From positions 264,383 to 328,382 of the forward strand of contig NZ_JAAWUO010000001.1 in NCBI RefSeq assembly GCF_013304825.1: a DNA stretch of 64,000 nucleotides, read 5' to 3'. The stretch comes from Blautia schinkii. Lineage in GTDB: Bacteria; Bacillota; Clostridia; Lachnospirales; Lachnospiraceae. Shown here in pieces: positions 40,284 to 50,475 of this stretch; positions within the stretch are counted from its first letter, which is position 1; the number at the start of each line of letters is the position of its first letter. The notes beneath the pieces are model-generated. The model made no database searches and was not told the DNA's origin. It saw only the letters and a list, made by a program, of their open reading frames with translations. The position numbers and the translations under genes are program-made.

Positions 40284-43135
40284 GACCGGAAAAACTGACC
40301 ATCAGTGCCTTCGGGCCTTATGCAGACAGAACAGAGATTGATTTTTCCAGGCTTGGGGACAGTGGCCTTTATCTCATCACCGGAGATACGGGAGCTGGAA
40401 AAACTACTATATTTGATGCAATCACTTTTGCACTTTACGGCCAGGCAAGCGGCCAGGTAAGAGACTCTGCCATGTTCCGAAGCAAGTATGCAGACACTGC
40501 CACGGAGACTTTTGTGGAGCTTGTTTTTTCTTATCAGGGAAAAAAATATCAGGTCTTTCGAAGTCCGGAATATATGGCACCAAAAAAAAGGGGCACAGGA
40601 CTGACTCTCCGGAAAGCAGAGGCACAGCTTATTTATCCAGATGAGCGTCAGCCCGTGACAAAGGCAAGAGATGTGACAAGAGCCATCGAAGAACTGCTTG
40701 GACTTGACTACGAGCAGTTTACCCAGATCGCCATGATCGCACAGGGAGATTTCCAGAAGCTGCTTCTTGCAGGAACAGTGCAGCGAGGGGAGATATTCCG
40801 GCAGATCTTTCATACAGGGATTTATCAGCAGGTACAGCTGAAGCTTAAGGAGGCGGCACAATCCAGATATAAGGAGTATGATGAAATGCGCAGAAGCATT
40901 GCACAGTATCTGGACGGGGTGAAGCTCCGGCAGAGAGAAGGGACAGAAGCAGAGGAATTTGCAGAATTGAAAAAGGGGAAATTCGAAGGTAAGCTGGAGC
41001 GGAGCCTTGAGATTTTGAAGAGCTTTATTGATCAGGGAGAAAAAAGGGAAAGCGAGCTTCTGAAACAGGAACAGGAGGTGGATCAGAAGATTCGCACAAT
41101 GGAAAATATACTGCATCTCTCTGCGCAGAAGCGGAACCTTGAACAGAAAAAAGATTTTGCCAGGAAGCAGCTTGAGCAGCTTCTTCCGGATCTTGAGAAG
41201 GCTTCCGGGGAGGCGGAAAAATATAAAGATGCAGACCAAAAATGCGAAGCACTGGGGATTCTGATCCGTGAAAAACAGGAGCAGCTGAAAAAATATCAGG
41301 TTCTGGAACAGCTTAAGAAGGAACTGGATGAAATCAGGATGCAGCTGAAAAAATGCAGAGCCGGACAGGAAGCAAATATCCGCCAGGAACAGCAGCTTCA
41401 TAAAGATATGGAACAGCTGAAAAAGGAGCGTTCCCTGCTGGAAAATTCTCAGCTGGATCTGCAGAAAGCAATAACAGAGAAGGAAAAACGGACACAGAGA
41501 AAGTCGGAACTGAATGGGCTTGAAACAGAAATGCGGGAATTCAAAGGCCTTTATGAAGCCACAAAAGAGCAGCAGAAAAAGTATCAGGCTGCATATGAAA
41601 AAGCACAGCAGCAGAGTGAATACTATCAGCAGATTTTTCACAGCTTTCTGGACGCCCAGGCAGGGATCCTGGCACAGGAACTTAAGGAAAATGAGCCCTG
41701 CCCGGTGTGCGGTTCTTTAAGCCATCCACACCCGAGAATAATCTCCAAAGGTCGCACTGTTACTTCGGAAATACTGGATAATGAGAAAATCAAACTGGAT
41801 AAACTGGAAAAGATTTCCGCAGACCAAAGCCTGGAAGCCGGAAAATTAAAGGAACGGAGCAATGCCTCCTGGAAACAGATCATGTCCGGTGCAGAAGAGC
41901 TTCTGGAAGAGTTCCAGGAATTCCGTAAGGAAACAAAAAATGGAAATGGACAGGCGGGAGATTTCAGGACTGTATGGAAACAGATGATCCTCATGATAAA
42001 CCGGGAAAAAGAACAGTGCAAAAATCTTTTGACAGAAAGTGACAGAAAGATCAGGGAAGCAGAGGAAAACACAAAAAGAAAGCAAAAAGTGGAAAAACTT
42101 CTGGAAAATCTTGAAAAAGAAAAAGATATACTTCAGGAAAAAAAGAATTCCTGTGACCGGGAACAGACCGGGCTTACAACAAAAGCATCCGAAAATGAAA
42201 AACAGCAGAAAAATGCAGCAGAAGAAATCAGACAGGTCCATTCGGAGGCAGGAAAAGAAGTTCTGGAAAAAGAGATCAGGGAAAAACAGCAGGAATATAT
42301 TGATCTAAAAGAAAACAGCAGAAAGATGAAAGAAACCTTTGAGAGATTTCAGGCAGAAAAGGCAAGGATAACTTCCACGATAAAAACTCTTGATGAGCAG
42401 CAAAAGGAGATCGGGGAGATACGGGAAGATGAAATTCGGGAGCAGTATACAGAAAGTACAACGCAGAAAACAGAACTGGCAGAAAAAAGAAAAGAACTTT
42501 TTTCCATTCAGAGCGGAAACCTGGAAATTTTCCGGAAGGTACAGAAACGGAAGGAAGAGATGACAAAAGCCGAAGCAGAATACGTCTGGATGAAAAATCT
42601 CTCAGATACAGCCAACGGCAATTTAAACGGCAAGGCCAAGATCGAGCTGGAAACCTATATCCAGATGGCATATTTCGATAGAATCCTCAGAAGAGCCAAT
42701 GTCCGCCTTATGACCATGAGCAGCGGTCAGTATGAGCTGAAGCGTCAGGAGCAAAGCGAGAACCGCAAGGAAAAAGCTGGTCTTGATCTTAATGTTATTG
42801 ACCATTACAACGGAACGGAAAGAAGTGTAAAAACTCTTTCAGGAGGGGAATCCTTCCAGGCATCCCTGTCCCTGGCACTGGGACTTTCTGATGAAATCCA
42901 GGCCAGCGCAGGAGGCATCCGCCTGGATTCCATGTTTGTAGACGAAGGCTTTGGCTCTCTGGATGAAGAGGCTCTTTCTCAGGCAGTGAAAGCCTTAAGC
43001 AGTCTTGCGGACGGCCACCGTATGGTAGGAATCATTTCCCACGTGGCGGAACTGAAAGATCGGATCGAAAATAAGATCATTGTGACCAAACAATGCAGCG
43101 GAAAAGGTGTTGGCAGCAGCATTCAGATTCAGTAG
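40280..43135 (+). CDS. sbcC: Exonuclease SbcC (Rad50-type ATPase subunit)
   Basis: 951 residues from a TTG start (AGGAGG nine bases upstream; TTGA overlaps the sbcD stop). Walker A is ITGDTGAGKTTIFDAI (33-48); two long coiled coils flank the zinc hook CPVCGSLSHPHP (about 476); the signature is TLSGGESFQASLSLALG and Walker B is MFVDEGFGSLDEE. The coils are Glu/Lys/Gln-rich throughout. It partners SbcD for ATP-gated nuclease activity on DNA ends and palindromes. No promoter of its own is evident. Confidence 0.94.
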   Translation: MRPEKLTISAFGPYADRTEIDFSRLGDSGLYLITGDTGAGKTTIFDAITFALYGQASGQVRDSAMFRSKYADTATETFVELVFSYQGKKYQVFRSPEYMAPKKRGTGLTLRKAEAQLIYPDERQPVTKARDVTRAIEELLGLDYEQFTQIAMIAQGDFQKLLLAGTVQRGEIFRQIFHTGIYQQVQLKLKEAAQSRYKEYDEMRRSIAQYLDGVKLRQREGTEAEEFAELKKGKFEGKLERSLEILKSFIDQGEKRESELLKQEQEVDQKIRTMENILHLSAQKRNLEQKKDFARKQLEQLLPDLEKASGEAEKYKDADQKCEALGILIREKQEQLKKYQVLEQLKKELDEIRMQLKKCRAGQEANIRQEQQLHKDMEQLKKERSLLENSQLDLQKAITEKEKRTQRKSELNGLETEMREFKGLYEATKEQQKKYQAAYEKAQQQSEYYQQIFHSFLDAQAGILAQELKENEPCPVCGSLSHPHPRIISKGRTVTSEILDNEKIKLDKLEKISADQSLEAGKLKERSNASWKQIMSGAEELLEEFQEFRKETKNGNGQAGDFRTVWKQMILMINREKEQCKNLLTESDRKIREAEENTKRKQKVEKLLENLEKEKDILQEKKNSCDREQTGLTTKASENEKQQKNAAEEIRQVHSEAGKEVLEKEIREKQQEYIDLKENSRKMKETFERFQAEKARITSTIKTLDEQQKEIGEIREDEIREQYTESTTQKTELAEKRKELFSIQSGNLEIFRKVQKRKEEMTKAEAEYVWMKNLSDTANGNLNGKAKIELETYIQMAYFDRILRRANVRLMTMSSGQYELKRQEQSENRKEKAGLDLNVIDHYNGTERSVKTLSGGESFQASLSLALGLSDEIQASAGGIRLDSMFVDEGFGSLDEEALSQAVKALSSLADGHRMVGIISHVAELKDRIENKIIVTKQCSGKGVGSSIQIQ

Positions 43136-43162
43136 AATGCAGAAAACTATCAGCTGGCTTTT

Positions 43163-43879
43163 TCAATGTCTTTTCTGAAACAGAAATTCCATAAAAGTCT
43201 GTCTGGCATTTTTTGCCAGCTTCTGGCTGACCGGAACCTGATTTCCATTATCCATAACAAATACCGTACCATCAAAATCAACAGCGTGTTCCAGATTGAT
43301 CACAATTCCCCGGTTGCACTGATAAAACCGGGGATCCATTTTCAGAAGAGCGTTAAAAGCTTCAAAAGACTGTCTGGTAACAAGCTCTTTTGCTTTTGAC
43401 GTGTGAATATGGATCATATGGGAAAAATGCTCTGCATATATGATGCTGCGGAAAGGAACCTGTATATTACTTCCGTTTACCTTTACATCAATATATTTCC
43501 CGGAATCAGGAATACGGGAAAGAATCTCATCGATCAGATCCGAAAGCTCTTTTATGTTATAAGGTTTTACAAGATAGTGCAGGGCACGGACCTTAAAGCC
43601 CTCCAGAGCATGGTCAGTAGAGGTTGTAGTAAAAATCAGAAGACAATCCGGATCAGATTTTCGAAGTTCTCTGGCAATCTCCACACCGTTTGCCCCATTC
43701 ATATAAATATCCAGGAACAAAACTGTGAAAGGCCGTTCCCTGGAAGCTTTCAGAAAAGCTTCTCCATTTTCAAATTCAGTCAAGTCAGCGTGAACACCAC
43801 GTTTCGTCAGCTGTTCTTCCAGCCGTGTATGCAAGAGCACCCGTTCGCTGTGAATATCATCTACAATCGCAATTCGCAT
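43163..43879 (-). CDS. LytTR-family response regulator
   Basis: Start at 43879 gives 238 residues beginning MRIAIVDDIHSERV. The receiver has the acidic pair D7/D8, phospho-acceptor D57 in VLFLDIYM, and the lysine in HYLVKPYN. The LytTR DNA-binding domain (about 135-235) shows VPFRSIIYAEHFSHMIHIHT and FYQCNRGIVINLEHAVDF. LytTR regulators commonly control exoproteins, bacteriocins or wall functions. No histidine kinase is adjacent. Divergent from a small degenerate receiver and a secreted protein that may be its targets. Confidence 0.9.
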   Translation of the reverse strand: MRIAIVDDIHSERVLLHTRLEEQLTKRGVHADLTEFENGEAFLKASRERPFTVLFLDIYMNGANGVEIARELRKSDPDCLLIFTTTSTDHALEGFKVRALHYLVKPYNIKELSDLIDEILSRIPDSGKYIDVKVNGSNIQVPFRSIIYAEHFSHMIHIHTSKAKELVTRQSFEAFNALLKMDPRFYQCNRGIVINLEHAVDFDGTVFVMDNGNQVPVSQKLAKNARQTFMEFLFQKRH

Positions 43880-44065
43880 AACTATTTTCCTCTCTATCTG
43901 TCTGTCAACAGTATAGCATAAAATATCAGGCCAAACTATGGTCTGTGTTGGAATTTCGTGCCATTTTAAGTGGTTTCGTGCCAGATGGATTGAAAAACGG
44001 CAGGATTTTTTTATAATGTGGTTAACATGTGAAGGAAAAAATCGAACAGAAAAGGAGGGCGATTT

Positions 44066-44434
44066 GTGTATTGCATTGATGTATTGACGGATAAAGCGCA
44101 AAGTGGTCGGGAATACACAGAATATATTTTGAATTGCTGCGCTGAAAGAAATATATTTCCGCTGGTTCAGGTTTATTATGATCAGGAAAAATTTTTTGCA
44201 CAGATACAAAAGACTGTGCCGGCCATTGTACTTCTGATACTGCCGGGAGTGAAAGGACTCAATGCAGCAGAGCATCTTCGGTCTCTGTATCCGAGATGCA
44301 GGATCATCTGGAGCAGTGACCTTGATTTTTCCCTTCATGCATTCAGACTGCGGGTGGAATATTTCTTCATGGAACCGGTAGAAGAACAGAAGATCAGGGA
44401 AGGACTTGCTGCCTGTTTCGGACACAGCAGATAA
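44066..44434 (+). CDS. Small degenerate receiver-like protein
   Basis: GTG start at 44066 with AAGGAGG eight bases before it; 122 residues. The order of strands and helices resembles a response-regulator receiver (VLLILPGVKGLNAAEHLRSLYP matching the phospho-acceptor loop, EYFFMEPVEEQKIREGL matching the last helix). The aspartate of the LLD motif is missing and the conserved KP lysine is ME, so it should not be phosphorylated in the usual way. No output domain. It lies between the LytTR regulator and a secreted-protein gene, so it may modulate that regulator. Assignment is by pattern only. Confidence 0.65.
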   Translation: MYCIDVLTDKAQSGREYTEYILNCCAERNIFPLVQVYYDQEKFFAQIQKTVPAIVLLILPGVKGLNAAEHLRSLYPRCRIIWSSDLDFSLHAFRLRVEYFFMEPVEEQKIREGLAACFGHSR

Positions 44435-44459
44435 TTTTTTAATTCAGGAGGAAGATGAT

Positions 44460-46547
44460 ATGAAAAAAAGAGCGATAATTCTTGCAGTGATCACAGCTAT
44501 GCTTACGGTTAATTCCGGTTATGCGGCAAATACTGTTTCTGCGGAAGAAATGCAGAAGGAAGAATCACAGGCATCAGAAATTCAGGCAGAATCCGGAAGT
44601 GAAGAAGCTTCTCAGGTTCCCATAAAGCCACTTTCCTCAAAGGTGGTTTCTGAGAATCCATACATGGCAAAAGCTGATGCCAATATCCATCACGACTGCT
44701 ATAACACGGACAGTACGGACGAAGTGCTGCCGGTTGGAATTTATCCTGAGATCAATGTTTCCTACGAAAAGGTAAATGCAAACGCATCTCCGGCGATCTT
44801 TTTTGATTCTTACGGTCATGCGGTGGTTCCTCTTCTTGGAGGTCTTGCAATCCGTGATATCAATGCGGATGAGACACAGACAGAAGGATATTTTTCCCCG
44901 AAACAGCATGACAGCGGTGACTATGTGATTCAGAGCTCCTATTCTTTTGTTGATGAGAGCAACCGGATCGTGTGTCCTACCAGCAACAACCATGTGCTGA
45001 TGCTGAAAGCCACAGATGAGGAAGGAAATGTGCTGCCTGAATTCGAAAAAGTACTGGATATTGATATCAAAGCTGCAGCAGAGGCAGTTCTTGGAAAAAC
45101 ACTGGATCAGAACCTTCTTTCTGTAGTATTTGACTATGACGGGAATTTATGGTTTGCCACCGGTGGATTTCGTATTTATCCTGACCGGAAACAGCAGGGG
45201 GCAGTTGGCTATATTTCCCGCAGTGCCATTGATGCTATCTTAAACGGAGAAGAAGCAGATCTTACAAATGCTGTGTTTGTATATGAACTGACTCCGGGTG
45301 AGGGTGCGGAAAATGGTATTGCTTCCTCCAAAGAGGGTTCGGTAATCCTGACCAATCTCAACTGCTATCTGTTTTCTGCTGATAATGGAGTACAGAAAGT
45401 ATGGGAGACTCCTTATGAGAGTGTTGGCGCAAAAGAAAGCAAGGAGGGAGATGCCACTACAGGTGGCGGCCTTGCATGGGGCAGCGGCTGCTCTCCGTCT
45501 ATGACAGATAATCTGGTCATGTTTACAGACAACCAGAATCCTGTGAATCTTCTTGCTGTTGATATGAAAACAGGGGAAAAAGTTGCAAGCCTTCCTGTGA
45601 TCGATGAGCTTCCGGAGGAAAAACAGGTTTCTGTGGAAAATTCAGCGATCGTATATGATAACGGAGAGGGAACGGTAAGCACCATTGTATGCAACTGGTT
45701 TGGTGCCGGAAGTGCAAATCTCGGAAAAGAGGACAGTGATTCTTCCATTCAGAGTTATGCAAATATTTATGATGTGAACTGGCTGAGCCAGGGAAATAAG
45801 ATGATCATGCCAGGTGTGGAGCGAGTGGACACCATCAGGACAGAGAATGGATATGAAATGAAGAGTATTTGGTGCAGAAGTGATCTGTCTGATACTTCCA
45901 TGATGAAGCTTTCCACTGCGACCGGATATATTTATGGTTATGTCCAGAATCTGGAAACAGGTATGTGGCAGTATATCATGCTTGATTTTGAGACAGGGGA
46001 AACAGTATTCTCCATGGATGTTTCCAGCAAACCGGGATACAACAATATGGCCATAGGCATGTATGCAGGAAACAGCGGAAATGCACTTTACTGCCCGACC
46101 GGATATCTGGAGCTGTTAAGACTTCAGGACAGATTCGTTTATCTGCCGGAAATGCCTTACCGAAAAGTGGATCTGGACAAGGCAATGAGAAATGTGCTGA
46201 CCCAGGAAAAATTCGAGGCAGATGGAGGTCAGGGCAGCGTCTGCGGATGGCTGAGTACGGTAACTGTGAAAAATATCCACCCGAATACTACAGTTGCACT
46301 TCGGATGAAAGGGCTGTCAGGTAGCGCAGATGCACTGAAACTCTACGGTTATGGTACAGACGGTACGCTTAAAGAAGTACCGCAGGATTTGTGGCATATG
46401 CAGACAGAAAGCGGAGAAACACCGGAGACGCTTTCAGAAGATGTTCTGTATGAGGTCCATGTTTCCGTACAGGATGGCGGTGACTTCGATCTCAGCGAAA
46501 ACGAAGACGAAAAAGAAATAAAAATATCAGTTGTTACGGTTCAGTAA
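44460..46547 (+). CDS. Large secreted protein, beta-propeller-like, unknown function
   Basis: The ATG at 44460 follows AGGAGGAAGATG; 695 residues. Signal peptide with cleavage near SGYAA or VSA-EE, then a Glu/Ser-rich linker. The body has recurring strands with aspartate/glycine turns and W-F/T-G endings (VVFDYDGNLWFATGGFR, VILTNLNCYLFSADN, GLAWGSGCSPSMTD, NLLAVDMKTGEKVASL, TGYIYGYVQNLETGMWQ), reminiscent of PQQ-like or YncE-type propeller blades. No catalytic motif recognised. The C-terminus (about 600-695) looks like a separate beta domain. It follows the receiver-like gene by 25 bases and is probably co-transcribed. Confidence 0.7.
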   Translation: MKKRAIILAVITAMLTVNSGYAANTVSAEEMQKEESQASEIQAESGSEEASQVPIKPLSSKVVSENPYMAKADANIHHDCYNTDSTDEVLPVGIYPEINVSYEKVNANASPAIFFDSYGHAVVPLLGGLAIRDINADETQTEGYFSPKQHDSGDYVIQSSYSFVDESNRIVCPTSNNHVLMLKATDEEGNVLPEFEKVLDIDIKAAAEAVLGKTLDQNLLSVVFDYDGNLWFATGGFRIYPDRKQQGAVGYISRSAIDAILNGEEADLTNAVFVYELTPGEGAENGIASSKEGSVILTNLNCYLFSADNGVQKVWETPYESVGAKESKEGDATTGGGLAWGSGCSPSMTDNLVMFTDNQNPVNLLAVDMKTGEKVASLPVIDELPEEKQVSVENSAIVYDNGEGTVSTIVCNWFGAGSANLGKEDSDSSIQSYANIYDVNWLSQGNKMIMPGVERVDTIRTENGYEMKSIWCRSDLSDTSMMKLSTATGYIYGYVQNLETGMWQYIMLDFETGETVFSMDVSSKPGYNNMAIGMYAGNSGNALYCPTGYLELLRLQDRFVYLPEMPYRKVDLDKAMRNVLTQEKFEADGGQGSVCGWLSTVTVKNIHPNTTVALRMKGLSGSADALKLYGYGTDGTLKEVPQDLWHMQTESGETPETLSEDVLYEVHVSVQDGGDFDLSENEDEKEIKISVVTVQ

Positions 46548-46563
46548 ATACCTGCAAAACATT

Positions 46564-46597
46564 AAACGGGCTGTCTGCTAATAGACAGCCCGTTTTA
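46564..46597. terminator. Bidirectional terminator between convergent genes
   Basis: AAACGGGCTGTCT pairs perfectly with AGACAGCCCGTTT around six bases, with A and T runs on either side. Confidence 0.88.
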
Positions 46598-46604
46598 AAA
46601 TATA

Positions 46605-48077
46605 CTATTTTTGTTTTTTCTCAGCTTTTGCTTCGCAGGTGAGTTCAACACCAAGCTTACGGAAGCTGATCACATCCACGTCAGAGAGCATAACAGAAGT
46701 ATGAACCTGGCATCCGCGAATATTCGGGATCTGCTCCAGGGCAAGACGTGCGGCATCACTTGTGGCAGCACTCATAGAGAGGGCAATCAGGATCTCATCA
46801 ATGTGAAGGCGAGGGTTCTTGCTTCCAAGATATTTGGTCTTCAGCTGCTGGATCGGATGGATGGCATCAGGGGAGATCACGTGGAGCTCGTGATCAATAC
46901 CTGCAAGCTCTTTCAGTGCATTGAGGAGAAGAGCTGCAGATGCACCCAGAAGGTCGGAAGTTTTTCCGCATACGATCTTTCCGTCCGGAAGTTCCATTGC
47001 AGCTGCCGGGCCGCCTGTTGCTTCTTCTTTTGCCAGGGCAGCAGGAACGACCTTGCGGTCATGAAGTTCTGCGTGAGCCTGCTGGAGAAGGAGCTCGATC
47101 TTGCGGACCTCGTTTTCAGTGCCGGAACCGGAAACAAGTGCATTCATGCTCTTATAGTAACGGCGGATGATCTCCTGACGGGATGCTTCCTGGCAGGCTT
47201 CATCGTCAATAATGCAGTTGCCGGCCATATTGACACCCATATCAGTAGGAGATTTATAAGGACAGCTTCCCATGATTTTCTCAAACATTGCCTGTACAAC
47301 AGGGAAAACTTCCACATCACGGTTATAGTTGACGGTTGTTTCGCCGTAAGCTTCCAAATGGAACGGGTCGATCATATTAACATCGTTAAGATCAGCGGTA
47401 GCTGCTTCATATGCCAGGTTTACCGGATGCTTCAGCGGGAGGTTCCAGATCGGGAAGGTCTCAAATTTCGCATAGCCGGCCTTTACACCGCGTTTATATT
47501 CATGGTAGAGCTGGGAAAGGCAGGTGGCCATCTTTCCGCTTCCGGGTCCTGGAGCTGTGATCACAACCAGGGGTCTGGTAGTCTTGATATAATCATTCTT
47601 TCCATATCCCTCATCACTTACGATGAAAGAAGTGTTGCTTGGATATCCAGGGATCAGGTAAAGCTTGTAAACACGGATTCCCAGTTTCTCCAGGCGTTTC
47701 TTGAAGAGATCGGCACTTTCCTGGCCGGAGTACTGTGTGATGCACACGCTTCCCACATAGAGGCCACGGCTTGTAAATTCACCCATGAGACGAAGAACAT
47801 CCTCGTCATAGGTAATGCCAAGGTCGCCGCGTACTTTATTCTTGTCAATGTCATTGGCACTGATAACAATAACGATCTCCGCCTGATCAGAAAGCTGCAT
47901 CAGCATGCGGAGTTTGCTGTCTGGTTCAAAGCCCGGAAGAACACGGGAGGCATGGTAGTCGTCAAAAAGCTTGCCGCCGAATTCAAGATAAAGCTTGTTT
48001 CCGAACTGGCTGATTCGTTCCCGGATGTGTTCTGACTGCATTTTCAGATATTTGTCATTATCAAAACCTATTTTCAT
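46605..48077 (-). CDS. DUF1846 family protein
   Basis: Start at 48077 gives 490 residues beginning [20 protein letters not shown], the usual DUF1846 N-terminus. Other recognisable parts are [50 protein letters not shown] (a P-loop-like glycine stretch) and [28 protein letters not shown]. The family is conserved in Firmicutes with a known fold but no settled function as far as I know; the GPGSGKM loop suggests nucleotide binding. Single gene on the minus strand, convergent with the secreted protein. Confidence 0.85.
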   Translation of the reverse strand: MKIGFDNDKYLKMQSEHIRERISQFGNKLYLEFGGKLFDDYHASRVLPGFEPDSKLRMLMQLSDQAEIVIVISANDIDKNKVRGDLGITYDEDVLRLMGEFTSRGLYVGSVCITQYSGQESADLFKKRLEKLGIRVYKLYLIPGYPSNTSFIVSDEGYGKNDYIKTTRPLVVITAPGPGSGKMATCLSQLYHEYKRGVKAGYAKFETFPIWNLPLKHPVNLAYEAATADLNDVNMIDPFHLEAYGETTVNYNRDVEVFPVVQAMFEKIMGSCPYKSPTDMGVNMAGNCIIDDEACQEASRQEIIRRYYKSMNALVSGSGTENEVRKIELLLQQAHAELHDRKVVPAALAKEEATGGPAAAMELPDGKIVCGKTSDLLGASAALLLNALKELAGIDHELHVISPDAIHPIQQLKTKYLGSKNPRLHIDEILIALSMSAATSDAARLALEQIPNIRGCQVHTSVMLSDVDVISFRKLGVELTCEAKAEKKQK

Positions 48078-48144
48078 TTGTCTGATTTCCTCTCCTCTTT
48101 TAATTTTCCAAATCACTGGGAACAGTATACTACAACTTACTATT

Positions 48145-48214
48145 TACTGGCAATATCCAGTATGTGTTTTTTTACATTACCGTTCATTGGCAATATCCCG
48201 TAAAGTTTTTTTAC
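48145..48214 (+). repeat. Tandem 40-bp imperfect repeat upstream of ftsH
   Basis: GGCAATATCC occurs at 48149-48158 and again exactly 40 bases later at 48189-48198; each is followed by a T7 run ending in AC. The first copy sits in a perfect dyad, TACTGG-N6-CCAGTA (48145-48162). A TATAAT at 48225-48230 is just downstream. Likely a regulator site for ftsH or for the divergent DUF1846 gene. Confidence 0.5.
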
Positions 48215-48292
48215 CTTTTATTTTTATAATATCGCGGTTGATTTATGCAGGTTTTATCTTTATAATAAAGAAATGACAAGAGGAGGAAAAAA

Positions 48293-50389
48293 ATGAATAA
48301 TCAACTGAATAATGATCAGGGCGGGAAACAGCCTGATAACAAAGATCCCAAGAACCAGGGATCCAATAAGAACCATCAGTCGATTCTGGCTTTTCTGATA
48401 TGCCTCCTGGTAACACTGGTCTGCTTCGCATTGTTTACCAACATGCTGAAGGACAACAGCAGTGAGATATCCTATGATAAATTCATCGATATGGTGGATA
48501 AGGACCAGGTTAAGGAAGTAACGATTCAGTCCAGTACACTGACGATCGTACCGAAGAAGCAGAATTCCGAGTACGAGGATATGAGCTACTATACTACGAA
48601 AACCGAGGATAGCACAGCCCTGACCAAGAGACTGGAAGGTAAGGGCATCAAGTTTAAGACTGACCCGCCGGATGTGTTTGGCGAGTTTGTTGCAATGATC
48701 TTAAGTGTGGTACTGCCGACACTGCTTCTTTTTGGGCTCCTGATGTTCTCCATGCGCCGTATGAACAAAGGCGGCGGTATTATGGGAATGGGCGTAGGCA
48801 AGAGCAAGGCCAAGGCTTATGTTCAGAAAGAAACAGGTGTCACCTTCAAGGATGTGGCAGGACAGGATGAGGCCAAGGAATCTCTTCAGGAAGTGGTGGA
48901 TTTCCTTCACAATCCTGGGAAATACACAGCTATCGGAGCGAAGCTTCCGAAAGGCGCCCTTCTTGTGGGACCTCCTGGAACAGGTAAGACACTTCTTGCC
49001 AAGGCAGTTGCAGGTGAGGCGCAGGTACCGTTCTTCTCACTTTCCGGTTCGGAATTTGTGGAGATGTTCGTAGGTGTAGGTGCATCTCGTGTCCGTGATC
49101 TTTTTGAGGAAGCCAAGAAGAATGCTCCTTGTATCGTGTTTATCGATGAGATCGATGCCATTGGTAAGAGCCGTGATTCCCGTTACGGTGGAGGCAACGA
49201 TGAGCGTGAGCAGACACTGAACCAGCTTCTTGCAGAGATGGATGGATTTGATACTTCCAAGGGTCTTCTGATCCTGGCAGCTACCAATAGACCTGAAGTT
49301 CTTGATCCTGCACTTCTCCGTCCGGGACGTTTTGACAGACGCGTGATCGTAGACAGACCGGATCTTCGAGGACGGGTGGATATTCTGAAAGTACATGCCA
49401 AGAATGTGCTTCTGGATGAGACGGTTGACTTTGAGACCATTGCACTTGCAACATCCGGAGCAGTAGGATCTGACCTTGCCAATATGATCAATGAGGCAGC
49501 GATCCTTGCAGTTAAGAAAGGCCGTAAGGCTGTATCACAGAAAGATCTTGAGGAGTCCGTTGAGGTAGTTCTTGTTGGTAAAGAGAAGAAAGACCGTATC
49601 TTAAGCAAGCAGGAACGCCGGATCGTTTCCTACCATGAGGTTGGACACGCTCTGGTAAATGCCCTTCAGAAGGATTCAGAGCCTGTACAGAAGATTACCA
49701 TTGTACCACGTACCATGGGAGCTCTCGGCTACGTTATGCAGGTTCCGGAGGAAGAGAAATATTTAAACACCAAGAAAGAACTGGAAGCTATGCTGGTTGG
49801 ATATCTCGGCGGACGTGCCGCAGAGGAGATTGTTTTTGACACGGTGACAACCGGCGCAGCCAATGATATCGAGCAGGCGACCAAGGTGGCGCGAGCCATG
49901 ATCACTCAGTATGGTATGTCTGAGAAATTCGGGCTGATGGGACTGGCTACACAGGAGAATCAGTATTTAAGCGGAAGAGCAGTTTTAAACTGCGGTGATG
50001 ATACAGCAACAGAGATTGATCATGAGGTCATGAAGCTTCTTCACCACTCTTATGAGGAGGCCAAGAGAATACTGGGCAGCCACAGAACAGAGATGGATAA
50101 GATCGCAGAGTATCTGATCCGAAAGGAGACCATCACCGGAAAAGAGTTTATGAAGATTCTCCGCGCAGTACAGCAGGGAATGGATATTCCTGAGAATCTG
50201 GAAGATCTGGTGCTTTCCGAGAATGAGAAAGAAGTGTCCAATAAACAGGACAGTGTAAAGATCGAGTCTGTACCGGAGGCTGATACAGCAGTAGTACATG
50301 AACTCCGGTCAGCAGAAAATCCTGAGATGCAAAGTTGTGATGCACAGGATCAGACAGAAACAAAAGAAAAGCCGGGACCGCAGGCATAA
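48293..50389 (+). CDS. ftsH: ATP-dependent zinc metalloprotease FtsH
   Basis: 698 residues. Two membrane segments (about 25-45 and 135-155) flank an extracytoplasmic domain. The AAA module has Walker A GPPGTGKT, Walker [12 protein letters not shown] and the second region of homology [22 protein letters not shown], with the pore motif [15 protein letters not shown]. The zinc site is [10 protein letters not shown] (HExxH). It degrades misfolded or regulatory membrane and cytosolic proteins. The Asn/Gln/Lys-rich N-terminus and acidic C-tail are variable. SD GAGGAGG before ATG; tandem repeats upstream suggest regulation. Confidence 0.96.
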   Translation: MNNQLNNDQGGKQPDNKDPKNQGSNKNHQSILAFLICLLVTLVCFALFTNMLKDNSSEISYDKFIDMVDKDQVKEVTIQSSTLTIVPKKQNSEYEDMSYYTTKTEDSTALTKRLEGKGIKFKTDPPDVFGEFVAMILSVVLPTLLLFGLLMFSMRRMNKGGGIMGMGVGKSKAKAYVQKETGVTFKDVAGQDEAKESLQEVVDFLHNPGKYTAIGAKLPKGALLVGPPGTGKTLLAKAVAGEAQVPFFSLSGSEFVEMFVGVGASRVRDLFEEAKKNAPCIVFIDEIDAIGKSRDSRYGGGNDEREQTLNQLLAEMDGFDTSKGLLILAATNRPEVLDPALLRPGRFDRRVIVDRPDLRGRVDILKVHAKNVLLDETVDFETIALATSGAVGSDLANMINEAAILAVKKGRKAVSQKDLEESVEVVLVGKEKKDRILSKQERRIVSYHEVGHALVNALQKDSEPVQKITIVPRTMGALGYVMQVPEEEKYLNTKKELEAMLVGYLGGRAAEEIVFDTVTTGAANDIEQATKVARAMITQYGMSEKFGLMGLATQENQYLSGRAVLNCGDDTATEIDHEVMKLLHHSYEEAKRILGSHRTEMDKIAEYLIRKETITGKEFMKILRAVQQGMDIPENLEDLVLSENEKEVSNKQDSVKIESVPEADTAVVHELRSAENPEMQSCDAQDQTETKEKPGPQA

Positions 50390-50402
50390 AACAAGGTCAT
50401 AC

Positions 50403-50428
50403 AAAAACCGGGAGTGATCCCGGTTTTT
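50403..50428 (+). terminator. Rho-independent terminator of ftsH
   Basis: AAAAACCGGGA pairs with TCCCGGTTTTT around GTGA. Confidence 0.85.
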
Positions 50429-50475
50429 GCAGTATTATACCGGAAACAGCAGTTATAAGCATCAGGAGAGAGTAT

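Noticed and set aside
40184..41641. 485-residue Leu/Phe-rich frame antisense to sbcC
   Set aside because: Apparent membrane protein is the reverse complement of Glu/Lys-rich coiled-coil codons.
46611..48035. Long open frame opposite the DUF1846 gene
   Set aside because: No family resemblance, cysteine/histidine-rich nonsense composition, and the opposite strand encodes a recognisable protein over the whole length.
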